A stretch of DNA of 64,000 nucleotides from Voacanga thouarsii (Eukaryota; Streptophyta; Magnoliopsida; Gentianales; Apocynaceae). Each line of letters begins with the position of its first letter. Positions within the stretch are counted from its first letter, which is position 1. The stretch covers positions 1,116,001-1,180,000 of the forward strand of contig JANUWF010000008.1 in assembly GCA_026120185.1 (NCBI GenBank), given 5' to 3'. The notes beneath the pieces were generated by a model that saw nothing but the letters and a program-made list of their open reading frames with translations, made no database searches and was not told where the DNA came from. Of the stretch, positions 1 through 10,270 are shown one piece after another. The position numbers were made by a program, and so were the translations under genes.

Positions 1-3000
1 AGTCCTGGTAGCCTACCCTTATTGAGTACTCAACGTTAATTGTTCCGCTTGGGAGAAAATTGATCAAACTTTGCTTAATTTGGAAATAGCAATTAAGGGT
101 TTCCAAAAGTCTAGTCAAGTTGGATTTTAGAAAAAGTTTAGATTTGTGTAAAACTGTTTGTTCAATTTTCCAAATGATTTGCTTGACTGAAATAAAAAGG
201 GAAAAGAAAATAGTCCTTAATTGCCTTTACAAATAAATGTCCATATACATCGCATTTGCTTGCCACAATAACTTTTGATCTTCACAAAACTCCATGCAGG
301 AGCTTACCTGCTTCTTTGCTTGCTCTACACAAAAGTCTTTCAAGGCTGACCTAACCCCTGCCTGGGGTAAACACAAAACATAGGGTCACATTCAAGCTAT
401 ACCTGCCTTACATAAATAATTCTTAGCTTAACTAGATACATCCATGACTAACCATGATCTTAATGTCCTAAGCTTTAAGGCTAGATGCTGAAGAATTTTA
501 CAAACTAAGTCTAGTTTGATAGATTGAAATAACTAGGGGTCCTAAAATAATTGTTAATAAATTATAGACTCAAATAATAATTCTTGAGTGTTATTATTAA
601 TAAATAAACCAAGGTTTGAATTTTAAATATTATTAAGTCTTATTTGATATTAAGAAATGGTAATTTAAAAAAAAATAGCTTTATTATAAATAAATAATAA
701 TTTTTAATTAATTTTGAAGAGATAATAAATAATTAAAAATAATAATTAAAATTTATTAATAGATTATTTTAAATTTTCATTTAATAAAAATATTAATAGT
801 TTGATTTAATATTCTACTACAAATGCCCTAGTGTTTCGAATTTTTTGAAGAAAAATATAGTAGTAGTTTTAATTTATGTAATAAAATTTGCTAATGAATA
901 TAGCTTAGAATTTACAAGAAAATAATCTTACATCATGGTCTTCCTATTGCTAAAAAAGATTCATGATCCCATTCTCCATCATCAAACAAGAAATTAATCC
1001 ATTCATGCACCAACACTTGAACTATCTCATACTATCACATGGCCAAAATCCTACTAAGCATAATCATCAAACATGATTTCCATGGGAAAATAAGATCATC
1101 AAAAGCCTAATCACCTTTGGTGTCATAATGTCTAATCATGCTTCAACATCCATTAAATTCATCAAGCATGAAGAATATATATTGATTCGAAAGGAAAACA
1201 TATACATCCTAGTCAAATACAACCATCATCATGTCATAACTTCATCCCCTAATCCACATGCATATATTCAATCTCCCAATCATAATCCATTTCTCTATCA
1301 TCAACTAGGAGACATGATTTTCGAATTTAATAAGAGAAATTTAAGAATGAATACTTGATTGTCGAGTCCTTTGATGAAGACAAAAGAAGGTCCACGCGTG
1401 ATGGAATGACTTGAGTGATCCAATGAAACAACGTTCATGGTTGATGGTTTGATCAACCATTTCGGTTGGAAGAGGGTGAGAGAGAGAGAGAGAAAAAGAA
1501 AGAGAGCATTAGATAGGGGTATTAAGAATTGAATGGAAGAAGATGAACAAGAAGATTGTTCTTATTTTACCTTGTTGATGTTCTTGAGGTCTTCAAGAAA
1601 CCCTGATTTTTTTATCCGGTTGAAAATTCTTGTTTGCGAGATTTTGTGTTATAAATGGCAGAAATGAAGTCTAGGGATTAAGTAGAGATGATTGGGAGTA
1701 TTTGAGAGTGATTGGTGGTGTTTGGAGTTGGTTTAGGCTTGAAGAAGTTTAGTGTGTGTTCTTGGTGTTTTAGGTGAAAATGGAGAGAAACTAGAAGAAG
1801 TGCTGTGTGAATTCTGCTAGGAAGCTGGCCGAATGGTAGGGTGTGATTGAGGGTTTCGGTTTTCAGCTCTGTGAGAGAGAGAAACTAGATTTTATTTGAA
1901 ATTTAAATGGAGGAAATGGTGGAGATGTTTAAGGCAAAAGATCAGCTATGGTGTTTGATCAAGAGAGGTGTCTAGGAGCTTTAATGGTGTTGGCTGGAAC
2001 AAGCATGTTTTGCTGAAATGGTTGAGGGTTATTATTGCTCAAGGCTGGCCAAAATTCAGTCCTTAAAGGCAGAGAAAATTCTGATTATTTCAGCTTAATG
2101 CAAGAGTGATTTATGGGAGTGAAATGCTGGAATTTTTGAAGTTCAAATGGAGTTTGAATGGAGTGATCTTAGGAGTGTTTTGTGGTGCAGCCATGGAGTC
2201 CTTATGCTACAAGGTAAGTGTGGGTTTAATGGTGTTCAGAGTATGGCTGAGCAAGGCTCAATTCTACAGAGATTGAAGGTGACTTTCGGTTCTAGGCTAG
2301 AAAGGGACAAGGCTGGAAAAATTCTGCTCTTAAGTGTTCATGGCTTTTTCGAAAGTTTGCAGAATTTTGCTACAGGATTTTCGTACCTTCTTAGCTCGGT
2401 TTTTCAGAGGTTCTTCAGGGTTGTTTGAGGGTCTTCCAAGGGTGGTTTTTTAGCCTCATTCCTGGACTAATGCAGAGAAGTTTGCTGGCTTGAAGATGAA
2501 CTAAAAACAGCTTCATTTCCTTGATGAATAGCTGCGAATTGCCCAGAAAAATTTCTGGTTTGGTGCTGTTTTGTGTAGTCCAAAAATTGCACAATTTTTC
2601 CAGCTTCCAAGCGACTTAAAATGACCATTTTCTTGGCAGAAAATGGTTGGGTTTATGGCCTGAATTTTCGAAGAAAAGGGCTGCAACAAATCTGGAAAAT
2701 TTCCAGATTTCCTACCACTAAAGCATGAACATCTTGAAGATAGTCTTGAAGGTCCTTCCATGCTGATTGATTTTCTCTTGGAACCCTTCCTATTTCCCCT
2801 CCTATTTTTCTGTCAACCTCCCTTCCCCAAAGCTGATTTTCGAAATTCAAGGGGAAGAAATCATCACAGAATTTTTTTTTTTTTTGGAATTCAAAGAAAA
2901 AGATTTAATGGATTTTAGTTTATTTGAATTATGAAATTGCTAGGACAAAGCTAGAGGTAATAAGTTGGACAAGAATTCTTCTAGAATTCTTTTAGGACAT

Positions 3001-3442
3001 GAGGATAAGATTAGGACATTCTCTTCATGTCTCCCTTAAGACAATCATTCCTATTTTCATGGAATGTAAGAAAACAAAAATTCAAACTTAATTAAGATAA
3101 TCATGATAAAAGCTTAAATGATGGGATTTGAACTCATGACCTTAGAGATTAATTCCAAGACTCTAACCACTTTACCATAACAACTCTTGTTCTTATTTTC
3201 TCACCCACATATTTTTCTTATCTATTCCTCAAGCTATCTTCCTATTCTGACCTCAAGTAAAATTACCGTTTTACCCTTCCTACTCAATAAGTATAACTGA
3301 GCATTTAAACCTATAATCCACGATTCTAAAGCACATAAAATCATTCAAATATATATATATATATATATATATTCATGCAAAATAATATGATATGCATTCC
3401 CGACCCCCTTACTCTAAGGTTGGCTTTAGGTGGGGTTTCACA
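1..3442 (-). mobile_element. Family-A Tekay-like LTR, minus strand, cut by window edge
   Basis: Read on the minus strand the LTR begins at 3442 with TGTGAAACCCCACC and runs off the left edge. It is collinear with the plus-strand family-A LTRs at 5884, 21395 and 31196, sharing the start, the tRNA-like block near 3112-3184, the CAG/GTAAGCTCCTGC donor-like site near 301-308 and the TTGAGTACTCAA palindrome near position 25. It sits directly against the pol relic that starts at 3443, so it probably inserted there; bases 3443-3447 (TGGCC) would be one target-site copy, with its partner outside the window. An (AT)n run lies near 3350. Short open frames inside have no family resemblance and I do not regard them as genes. 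Confidence 0.85.
3112..3184 (-). other. tRNA-like block inside family-A LTR
   Basis: On the minus strand an A-box-like stretch (TGGTAAAGTGGTTAGAG, 3161-3177) is followed by a B-box-like GAGTTCAAATCCC (3123-3135) at tRNA spacing. Placed on tRNA numbering, the anticodon stem pairs 5 of 5, the T stem 4 of 5 and the D stem only 2 of 4; the 'anticodon' would be TAA. It is not a working tRNA gene as far as I can see. Confidence 0.6.
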
Positions 3443-3560
3443 TGGCCCTTCTTGAGCAACTCCTCAATGTGTTTTTGTAGCTCCTTAGCTTCTTCAGGGT
3501 TACATCTATAAGCTGATCGGTTTAGAATGACAGCCCCCGGGATGAAATCAATCTGATGCT
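3443..3560 (-). pseudogene. G1 gypsy pol: start of reverse transcriptase, truncated
   Basis: Minus-strand translation gives the linker that precedes gypsy RT (GIEHQIDFIPGA, then a PEEAKELQKHIEELLKKG-like helix). The RT catalytic core should follow but is absent: the reading is cut at 3443 by the family-A LTR. This piece belongs to the same relic as the protease and gag upstream of it on the minus strand. Confidence 0.75.
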
Positions 3561-3779
3561 CTATTCCTTAAATGGGTGGCAATCCTTCTAGTATTTTTTT
3601 TGGAAATACATCCTGGAATTCTTTAATAAGATCTGCAATTTCACAAGGCAACGAAAGAGTAGTTTCATTAGTAGTTATATAAATGCCTTTACAAATTAAA
3701 AGATACATTGGTTCCTTAGCTTAAATCGCCTCTACCACCTCGCTCTTACTTGCAAAGAAATTTACTCGTTTCTTATCTC

Positions 3780-4250
3780 TTATCTCTTTTCCTTTTCTTC
3801 TTTCTCAGTGTTCTTTCTCTCAATTTTTTTCTCATTTTCTTGAACACTCTTTTTCTTCTCCTTTTCTCTCATAATCTTTTGATCTTTGCTCACTTTACTT
3901 GGTGACATATGTAGTAGAATGAATTTCTTTCCCTCCTTATACACAGTGTAGATGTTTTTCTTCCCGTAATGCTTTACTTCCTTATCATATTGCCACTGTC
4001 TCCCTAAAAGTAGGTAGCTTGCCTGCATTGAACAACATTGCACAAGATCACATCCTTATATTTCCCCATGTCAATTGCAATCAAAGATTGTTTATTAACC
4101 TTCAATTCTCCATTTTCATTTAGTCATTGCAACTTGTAGGGGTGCGGATGCTTCCTTGTTTCCAAGCCTATCTCTTCCACTGCACTAGCACTTATAATAT
4201 TGGTGCAACTCCCACTATCAATGATTACACTGCAAGGTACTTAGTTGATC
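3780..4250 (-). pseudogene. G1 gypsy protease and pre-RT region, degenerate
   Basis: An aspartic protease signature is visible on the minus strand: VIIDSGSCTN, with the DSG codons at 4211-4219, followed by the family-typical PHPYKLQ and CNVVQC segments. A LLGRQWQYDKEV stretch (near 4000) matches the segment between protease and RT in plant gypsy elements of the type with a single Gag-Pol. After that comes a lysine/glutamate-rich spacer. Stops and frameshifts break it (a stop replaces the residue after PYKLQ), so no active enzyme is expected. Confidence 0.75.
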
Positions 4251-4396
4251 AAACATCTTGTATAAAAGATATTCTCCCTCTGTTGGTGATGCTTATCTTC
4301 CTTCGCATGCGTGCTCAACGATCTCCTAGCTACACCAAGTAACGCATACACTTACCCAACTTCTTCACATTCTTCACTCGAGATTTCTTCCTCTTT

Positions 4397-5883
4397 TTAA
4401 ATTTCTTCCAATTTCTCATATTCTTTCTCCTTGGATGAAATCTCACCATAGACATTTAGGTACATCACTCTCTTGCTTGGACATTCATGTGCCGTATATC
4501 CATATCCCATACAACGAAAGCATTTGATATCTCGGCTCCTCGGCTTCTCAATAGCCTTTCCTTTATCTCTATTCCCTTCTTCCCTTAGTTTATTGAATTC
4601 TCTAGGCGATGGCTTTGGGACTCCTTCCTTCTTAGGTGCCGCCTTAGGGAATTCCTTAGGAGATGACATTGGTTGGTTTGCTCGCCTCTCAAAAGGTCAT
4701 TTCCTCAATTGTTTTTCTACCTTCATAGCTACATGCACAATTTCTTCCAAGGTTTCATATGAATGTAACTCAACTACATTAGCTATCTCCCCATTCAATC
4801 CACTTAGAAATCTCGCTTTAGTGGCACGTGGATCTTCATTAATAACCGCCCTCATCATTAACACATCAAGTTCTTTGTGATAATCTTCAGCTCTATTTCT
4901 CTGTGTTAGCACTTGAAGCCTTTGATATAGCTCGTTATAGTAATGGTGTGGTACAAACCTCGTCCTCATGAGATTTTTCATCAATTCCCATATACCAACG
5001 ACATTTTCTCCTATTCTCCTTCTATTAGCTAAAACCTGTTCCCACTATACCAATGCATAATCTGAAAATTCCAATACTACCAACTACACTTTATTTCTCT
5101 CACTATAATCTTAGCAATCAAAATAGAATTTCCATTTTCTTTTCCTATTCAAAGTATGCCTCGGGATCACTTTTCCTTGGGAATTGTGATACCTTCATTT
5201 TGATGTTCTTCAATTCTTGCTCTCCCTCATTGTCATCTCTCCTCCTACCTCTCATCATATTACCCCGATATTGATCCCTATAGTCTTCCTCTGGGTATTC
5301 TTCTTCCCACTCAAATTCTCTCTCAATATTTCTTTCAACTCCCCTCATAGGATTCTCACCAAATCTCCTTCGGCCTCTTCTTCTAACCGGTTTCTACCTC
5401 ATCTCATAGGAATTTGTTGATGTCTACCAACTAAATATTCATCCCATTCTTCTCCTGGTTGGGTGTTCATAGGAGGTGTGTTGTAGGCTTCAGGTTGCTC
5501 TTGTCCCTTCCTTTGTCCCGCGGTAGATGTTTGGCCTTGTTGAGCTCAGAGTTCGGTCATTTCCCTCCAAATGCCCTCCATACTCCTTTTCAATGAAACG
5601 ATGGTCTCACAAAGATCTCCCAGTTCCTCTTGTGGTCTACTTGCTCCAAGATTTAGCCTAGTCGTTTCCTCTCCTTGAGTTATTGTTGGAGTTTAGACTG
5701 ATATTCTTGCAAAAGAGTTAAGAGAACAAAAATAGTGATTGGTTTCCTCAGTCACTCCCTAAGTGTTTACCCTCCACTCTCGTGTTTACGCTCCTTGGCT
5801 TTTTCAATAATAATCTTTCTCTCTTGCCTTTTTCGTTCACTTTATGGCTCACTTGTTCAACCAAATTCCTCCCTAACTTCAAA
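4397..5883 (-). pseudogene. G1 gypsy gag, degenerate
   Basis: Minus-strand pieces in two frames make up a plant gypsy Gag. An acidic/arginine-rich N-terminal part runs to QFPRKSDPEAYFE (5145-5348). The capsid core follows (4697-4984, with FVPHHYYNELYQRLQ and the RFLSGLNGEIANVVEL segment). A lysine-rich tail carries a CCHC knuckle, CFRCMGYGYTAHEC (4397-4669), which is intact. Several frameshifts and stops separate the pieces. The reading is cut at 5883 by the solo LTR, and the element's leader resumes at 10271, so the LTR insertion split one element. Confidence 0.75.
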
Positions 5884-6131
5884 TGTGAAACCCCAGTCAA
5901 AACCAACCTTAGAGTGAGGGGGTTGGGATGCATATCATAATTTATTGGATGTTTAAATATATTTTTAAATGATTTTCTATGCTTTGGATTTGAGTTTTAT
6001 TGTCTCGAAGGCTTGGTTGTGAGTATTGCTTAAGAAGGGCAAAAGAGTAATTTTTTCTTGAGGTGGGAAAAGGGAGACAACTTGAGGATTGAATAAGAAA
6101 ATATTTTTTTTGAGGGAAAATAAGAACAAGA

Positions 6132-6202
6132 GTTGTTGTGGTTTAGTGGTTAGAGCCTTAGAATTAATTCTTGAGGTCTTGGGTTCAAATTCCATCATAG
6201 GA
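6132..6202 (+). other. tRNA-like cloverleaf in family-A LTR
   Basis: An A-box-like TGGTTTAGTGGTTAGAGC and a B-box-like GGTTCAAATTCC stand at tRNA spacing. By eye the D stem pairs 4 of 4, the anticodon stem 4 of 5, the T stem 4 of 5 and the acceptor about 4 of 7; the loop position 33 is T and the 'anticodon' TAA. Confidence 0.6.
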
Positions 6203-7724
6203 GCTTTATCTTGTTAAATTTTCTTTTTGTTTGGGAAGTATCATTTTCAGCCTTAGTGGTGTTTGGAGTAGGGTAGAGATATTGTCCTATGAGGGGCATG
6301 ATAGGAGTCTTCAAATCCTACTCATTTGTTCTATACAAAATTCCTAAGAGGAATTCATTTCCTCTTGATCCTTAATTTTCCTATTTCTCAATTCATTAAT
6401 TTGTTCAAATGGTTCTAGCCATTTTTTTTCCAGAAATTCCAGTGAAGTGCTGTGGCTTTGTAGAATCAAAATGTCTTAGTGGAAGACATTTTATGGTCTG
6501 AAAATGTGGAGGAGATGTGAAAGATTCCAAGGGGATAAATCCCTTTAGTGAACTTTCTAAAAATTCATTCTAGCTAGGTTCATCTTCCTTCTTGGAATAA
6601 ACTAAAATTTTCCAGCTTTTTGTGCCTTCAAGTTGTCAAAACTCTTAGCTAATATTCTCTCCTAAATGCTGCCAGAAAAATGGCCTTTTGGTTCAGCTTG
6701 CAACCTAAATTTCTCTGACCATTTTCGGATTGCACAAAATTGGTGCAAAACCAGAAAAATCCCTGGGCAAATTACAGCTTTGGAGGTTCGAAACCAAGCT
6801 GTTTTCTTCCAGTTTTTGTTCAGCACCTTAGCCATGTTTTTCTTCCATGAAGAAGGCTGGAAACCAGCATTGAGAACCCCTAAAACTCCCCTTCAAACTC
6901 CCTACAAACCGGCTGGAAAAGGACAGCCGAAAACTACCCAGAAAATTCTAGCAAGCAGCGAAATTCTGTGCAGGAATTTTTCAGCTTTGTTTCCTAATTC
7001 TACCCTAGCCGAAACTCCATCATTTTTCTGCACAAACCACCCTTAAACCTTCAGTAACTGAGCTCCATTATCCCCCTCAACCTTCTGCACGAAAATCCAG
7101 TCATGGCTGCCTAAAAGATTTCCAAAAAAAATTCTGTAATCATGTCTTGATTAGGATACCAAAATTCCAGCCACCATGATTTAACAACTTTCCATAAAAT
7201 ATACCCCAAACAACCAGACCTTCCCTTCACCATTACACTTAATATTTTCCGCCACCTTAAGCCTCCCTCAACCAGTATTCATCTAGTCAAAACACTACCT
7301 AGCAATTCAGCATGGCAGACTTCCACAGGCTCTCCTATAATCAAAGGTATTCTTGAATATTTAGTTTCCAAATTTGTTTCCTAAAAATATTCTTCAAGGA
7401 TTCCAACAACTAGCCTTTCCTTTTCCCTTCCAAACTAGAGAATTATCTCCCTAAACCCTATAGAAATTCGGCCAGCCCTGATCCCTACAGAATTTCTGCA
7501 GCCTCCATCCAAAAACTCTCTATTCCCTTCAACCTTCAAGAACACACAACACACTAAGAACACCTACTTCTTCATTTCACCTAATACCTATCCAAATCAC
7601 TTCAAACTACTTCTAAAAACTCCAGAATTCATCTACTCACTGCCGTGAGTCCATCAACACCATTCTTAACATCAAACTCCAAAATCCAACTTGCTAGTTT
7701 GGATAAAAAACCAGAAATTTTATG

Positions 7725-7830
7725 AAGGCTCAAGAACACCATCAAGGTAGGTTTGTTCTAACAACTCCATCTTCTCTAAGGCTCAAGAACACCATCAAGG
7801 TAGGTTTGTTCTAACAACTCCATCTTCTCT
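7725..7830 (+). repeat. Perfect 53-bp tandem duplication in the solo LTR
   Basis: Bases 7725-7777 are repeated without change at 7778-7830. The unit contains CATCAAGGTAGG, a donor-like site. T1's LTRs have one copy, so the duplication is private to this LTR. Confidence 0.9.
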
Positions 7831-7877
7831 AATCGTGATCTCTAATGAATATATATATGAATAAACCCACTAATGGT

Positions 7878-7898
7878 CTCTCTCTCTCTCTCTCTCTT
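7878..7898 (+). repeat. (CT)n microsatellite
   Basis: A pure CT run inside the family-A LTR. Related, less pure CT/GT-rich tracts occur at the matching place in T1's LTRs (about 23300 and 33145). Confidence 0.9.
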
Positions 7899-8559
7899 GG
7901 TTGAATCTCTCTCCTCCTTGGCCAGATGGTTTCTTCTCCAATGGTCATGCTTCCTTCACCTTCTTTGGTCGGATTTAGACATGTAGGAGTTGAGACTTAT
8001 TCAAAACTCCTTCAAGGGAATTCATCAAACAAGTAAGCTTTGTTTTAACCCTTCTTTTAATTCTTGATTCATGTCTCTAGGATGATGTTGATAGAAGGTG
8101 GATTGTGGATAGGATTTGAGTATGTATTGTTGAGATTGAAGCATGAATATATGTATGAATATGAAGGAGATGAGATTTATGCATGGATGAATTATCTTGG
8201 TTGATTGTATGATGATTTGAGGTTTAATGCATGCCTCCATGATTAAGTATGCTAGAGATTATGTCACATTTGGTGAATAGGATTTATATTCATGTTGGAT
8301 TGTTGAAGCCATGATCATATTTATGCTAGTAGGGGTCAGATCATGTCTTGATAAATTGAGATCTATGCTTATATGCATGATTTGGATGATTTGATAAATT
8401 GAAGGATTGTATATGTTCATGATTGTGAATAGCCATGGAAATATGATCATGATCTAGTTGTCTCTAAGCTAATTTTTATTTCATGAATAAAATATTTAAT
8501 AATATGATTTTGCTAGTAATTTCGAAAAACCCTAGGATGGGTGGATTTGGATTATTATA

Positions 8560-8567
8560 TATATAAA
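8560..8567 (+). promoter_or_regulatory. TATA-like box of family-A LTR
   Basis: TATATAAA followed by GGATA; the same box lies at matching places in the T1 LTRs (24006 and about 37067). It is about 590 bp before the donor-like site, which suits a U3 promoter, but the start of transcription is not visible from sequence. Confidence 0.35.
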
Positions 8568-9151
8568 GGATATTTTAGTCAAATAAATAATAGTTTTGAT
8601 AGAAAAATAAAATAAAATATATCGATATTATATAAAAATAATGAAATCAACTAAAGCCTTTTTTTCTGAAATAATCATAATTAGTAAAATACTTATTATT
8701 AAAATTTAATTATTATCTTTTAATTAAAACCTATTAAAACTTATTTATTATTTTCCAAGCAAGGCTCATTAAAATTCATTTTCAACTAACTTTAGTTATC
8801 AATTATTTTCTAACAGTTAAATTATTAATAAATCATTATTTTTCCTAAAAAACCACCTAAGACTCTTCATCAAATAAACTCTACATTTTCTTAGCAATAT
8901 TTAAACCTTTAACTTATTAGTACTTATTTACCAAAACGTTAATTATTTTAAATATCAAATTATCCTTAGCTTATCAACCTATTTACTTATTGTTTGGCCT
9001 TAAAGCTTGGGACATTAGGATTATGATAGTAGTAAGTTGAGTTGTTTAAATTGAGAAAGTGAATTTTGGCTTGAGTTTGATTGTGGTTTGTATTTGCCCA
9101 TGCGGGGTTAGGTCAGCAGTTGGGGACCTTTTTATTATGAGCAAGAATCAG

Positions 9152-9970
9152 GTAAGCTCATGCATAAAACCTGATTGATAAAAAGTGTTTAATTATGCAA
9201 GCCAAATGTAGAGTGCATGGACACTCATCTTTGTAAAGGCAATTGAGGATTGCCTCCTGCCTTATTTTCGTCAAACAAATTATTTGAAAACCAATAAGCA
9301 TATTTATTCAAACTTAAAACTCTTTCTAAAACTGATTTTGATAAAGACTTTGGAAATTCTTAATTACCATGTTCAAGTGGAACTATGTTTTGTTCATTTT
9401 TTTTCCAAGTGGGATATGTTACGTTGAGTACTCAATAAGGGTGGACTATTGGGCTAGTCTTTGAGGGGTTAGGATAAGTCCCTCAGTAGGTGGCCACCTC
9501 TGAGGGGTGAGTCCTTCCTGGATAAGATGACAGTCCAGTAAGTCGTGTCGGTCCGAGCTAGCAGTGTTCTTTTTCAGTCAAGTGACTGTGTTTTTCCGGA
9601 ATGGACACCCGGTTGTTGTTTGGGTTTAGAGAAGGAGGAGTATCTTGCCCAGTAGGCCAATCACCTACTTTTGTTAGTTTGCACAAAGTGTGGCATTCTG
9701 ATCGGCGGTATGCACAACGTGTGGCATGCTGACTATCCGGTTATGGGGCCCAACGTGTGGTAACCCGTAATCCTTTCTTTCGAGTGGTTGATTTTATAAA
9801 TTATGTATGGCTGGAAAAGCCAAAGCACCACTCTTGTTTTGACTGATGTTTATTGCTTGCCAGTGATCTCTTATAAAGAATTTTATACTTTGCATTCACG
9901 AACTATTTTCACTGAACACCTAAAGCACATATGGACTTACTAGATCCCCATAATTTTACCATGATTTTAG
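9152..9970 (+). other. Predicted intron inside family-A LTR
   Basis: The interval begins CAG/GTAAGCTC and ends TGATTTTAG/GTCG (819 bp). Equivalent sites recur in T1's LTRs and in families B, C and D. It encloses the TTGAGTACTCAA palindrome and the GTGTGG repeats. Splicing is inferred, not observed. Confidence 0.4.
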
Positions 9971-10138
9971 GTCGATCCTGTTGTGGGGATGAGTAGCTAT
10001 ATTATACTTGCTTCGGAAGATTTTCTGATGATTTATTTTTGTGTAATGTTTTGGGGAGATGAGAGTGGATAAATTTTATTACGGATTTGTTTTTGGTATT
10101 TTGGGATTTATTCTTGGATTGATATTTATTTTGAGATG

Positions 10139-10144
10139 TAATAA
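10139..10144 (+). terminator. Polyadenylation-type signal near LTR end
   Basis: An AATAAA-type hexamer in GATGTAATAAATTTTAAG lies about 130 bp before the LTR end, at the same place as in the T1 LTRs. That places the end of R close to the LTR 3' end. Confidence 0.45.
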
Positions 10145-10206
10145 ATTTTAAGTTCAACTATCATTTATATTCCGCTATTTCATTTGTGTGACCTAGTTAT
10201 AAAGAC

Positions 10207-10249
10207 CCATTGTTCTTTGGATGGGGGCGACATCCCCAGCCCTAGCTGG
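10207..10249 (+). other. Two successive hairpins near the LTR end
   Basis: First stem CATTGTTC/GGATGGGG around TTT; second stem CCAGC/GCTGG around CCTA (10236-10249). The same two positions pair in the other LTR families with different bases. Confidence 0.55.
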
Positions 10250-10270
10250 CCTAGGTAGCGGGGTGTTACA

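Larger units (their letters stand above)
5884..10270 (+). mobile_element. Family-A Tekay-like solo LTR (4,387 bp)
   Basis: The unit starts TGTGAAACCCCAGTC, ends GCGGGGTGTTACA and is flanked by a perfect 5-bp direct repeat TCAAA (5879-5883 and 10271-10275). It is collinear along its whole length with both LTRs of T1, and its length equals T1's 3' LTR once the nested insertion is removed. No internal region is present, so it is a solo LTR from LTR-LTR recombination. It lies inside the minus-strand relic G1. It carries a tRNA-like block, TATA-like box, donor/acceptor pair, palindrome, GTGTGG repeats, AATAAA signal and terminal hairpins, listed separately. Confidence 0.95.

Noticed and set aside
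1128..1358. 76-codon His/Asn-rich frame in the left LTR
   Set aside because: No family resemblance; it lies inside the LTR, antisense to its orientation, in AT-rich sequence.
2147..2428. 93-codon frame in the left LTR
   Set aside because: Antisense to the LTR and not kept in the other family-A LTRs.
3346..3372. (AT)n run as an origin or matrix attachment site
   Set aside because: A simple dinucleotide run near an LTR start; nothing more than composition supports such a role.
6132..6202. A functional tRNA-Leu(TAA) gene
   Set aside because: The variable arm is only 4 nt (Leu tRNAs have a long one), the acceptor stem pairs in about 4 of 7 positions, and copies differ in stems. I list it as tRNA-like only.
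6666..7046. 126-codon frame in the solo LTR, with counterparts of 83 codons in both T1 LTRs
   Set aside because: The frames in the three LTRs share a start region but diverge by frameshifts and end at different places. An antisense frame is open there as well, and no protein family is recognisable. It looks like chance openness of a C-rich leader.
9677..9763. CRISPR-like spaced repeats
   Set aside because: The repeated GTGTGG units are about 10-13 bp with uneven spacing inside a plant LTR; nothing suggests a CRISPR array.
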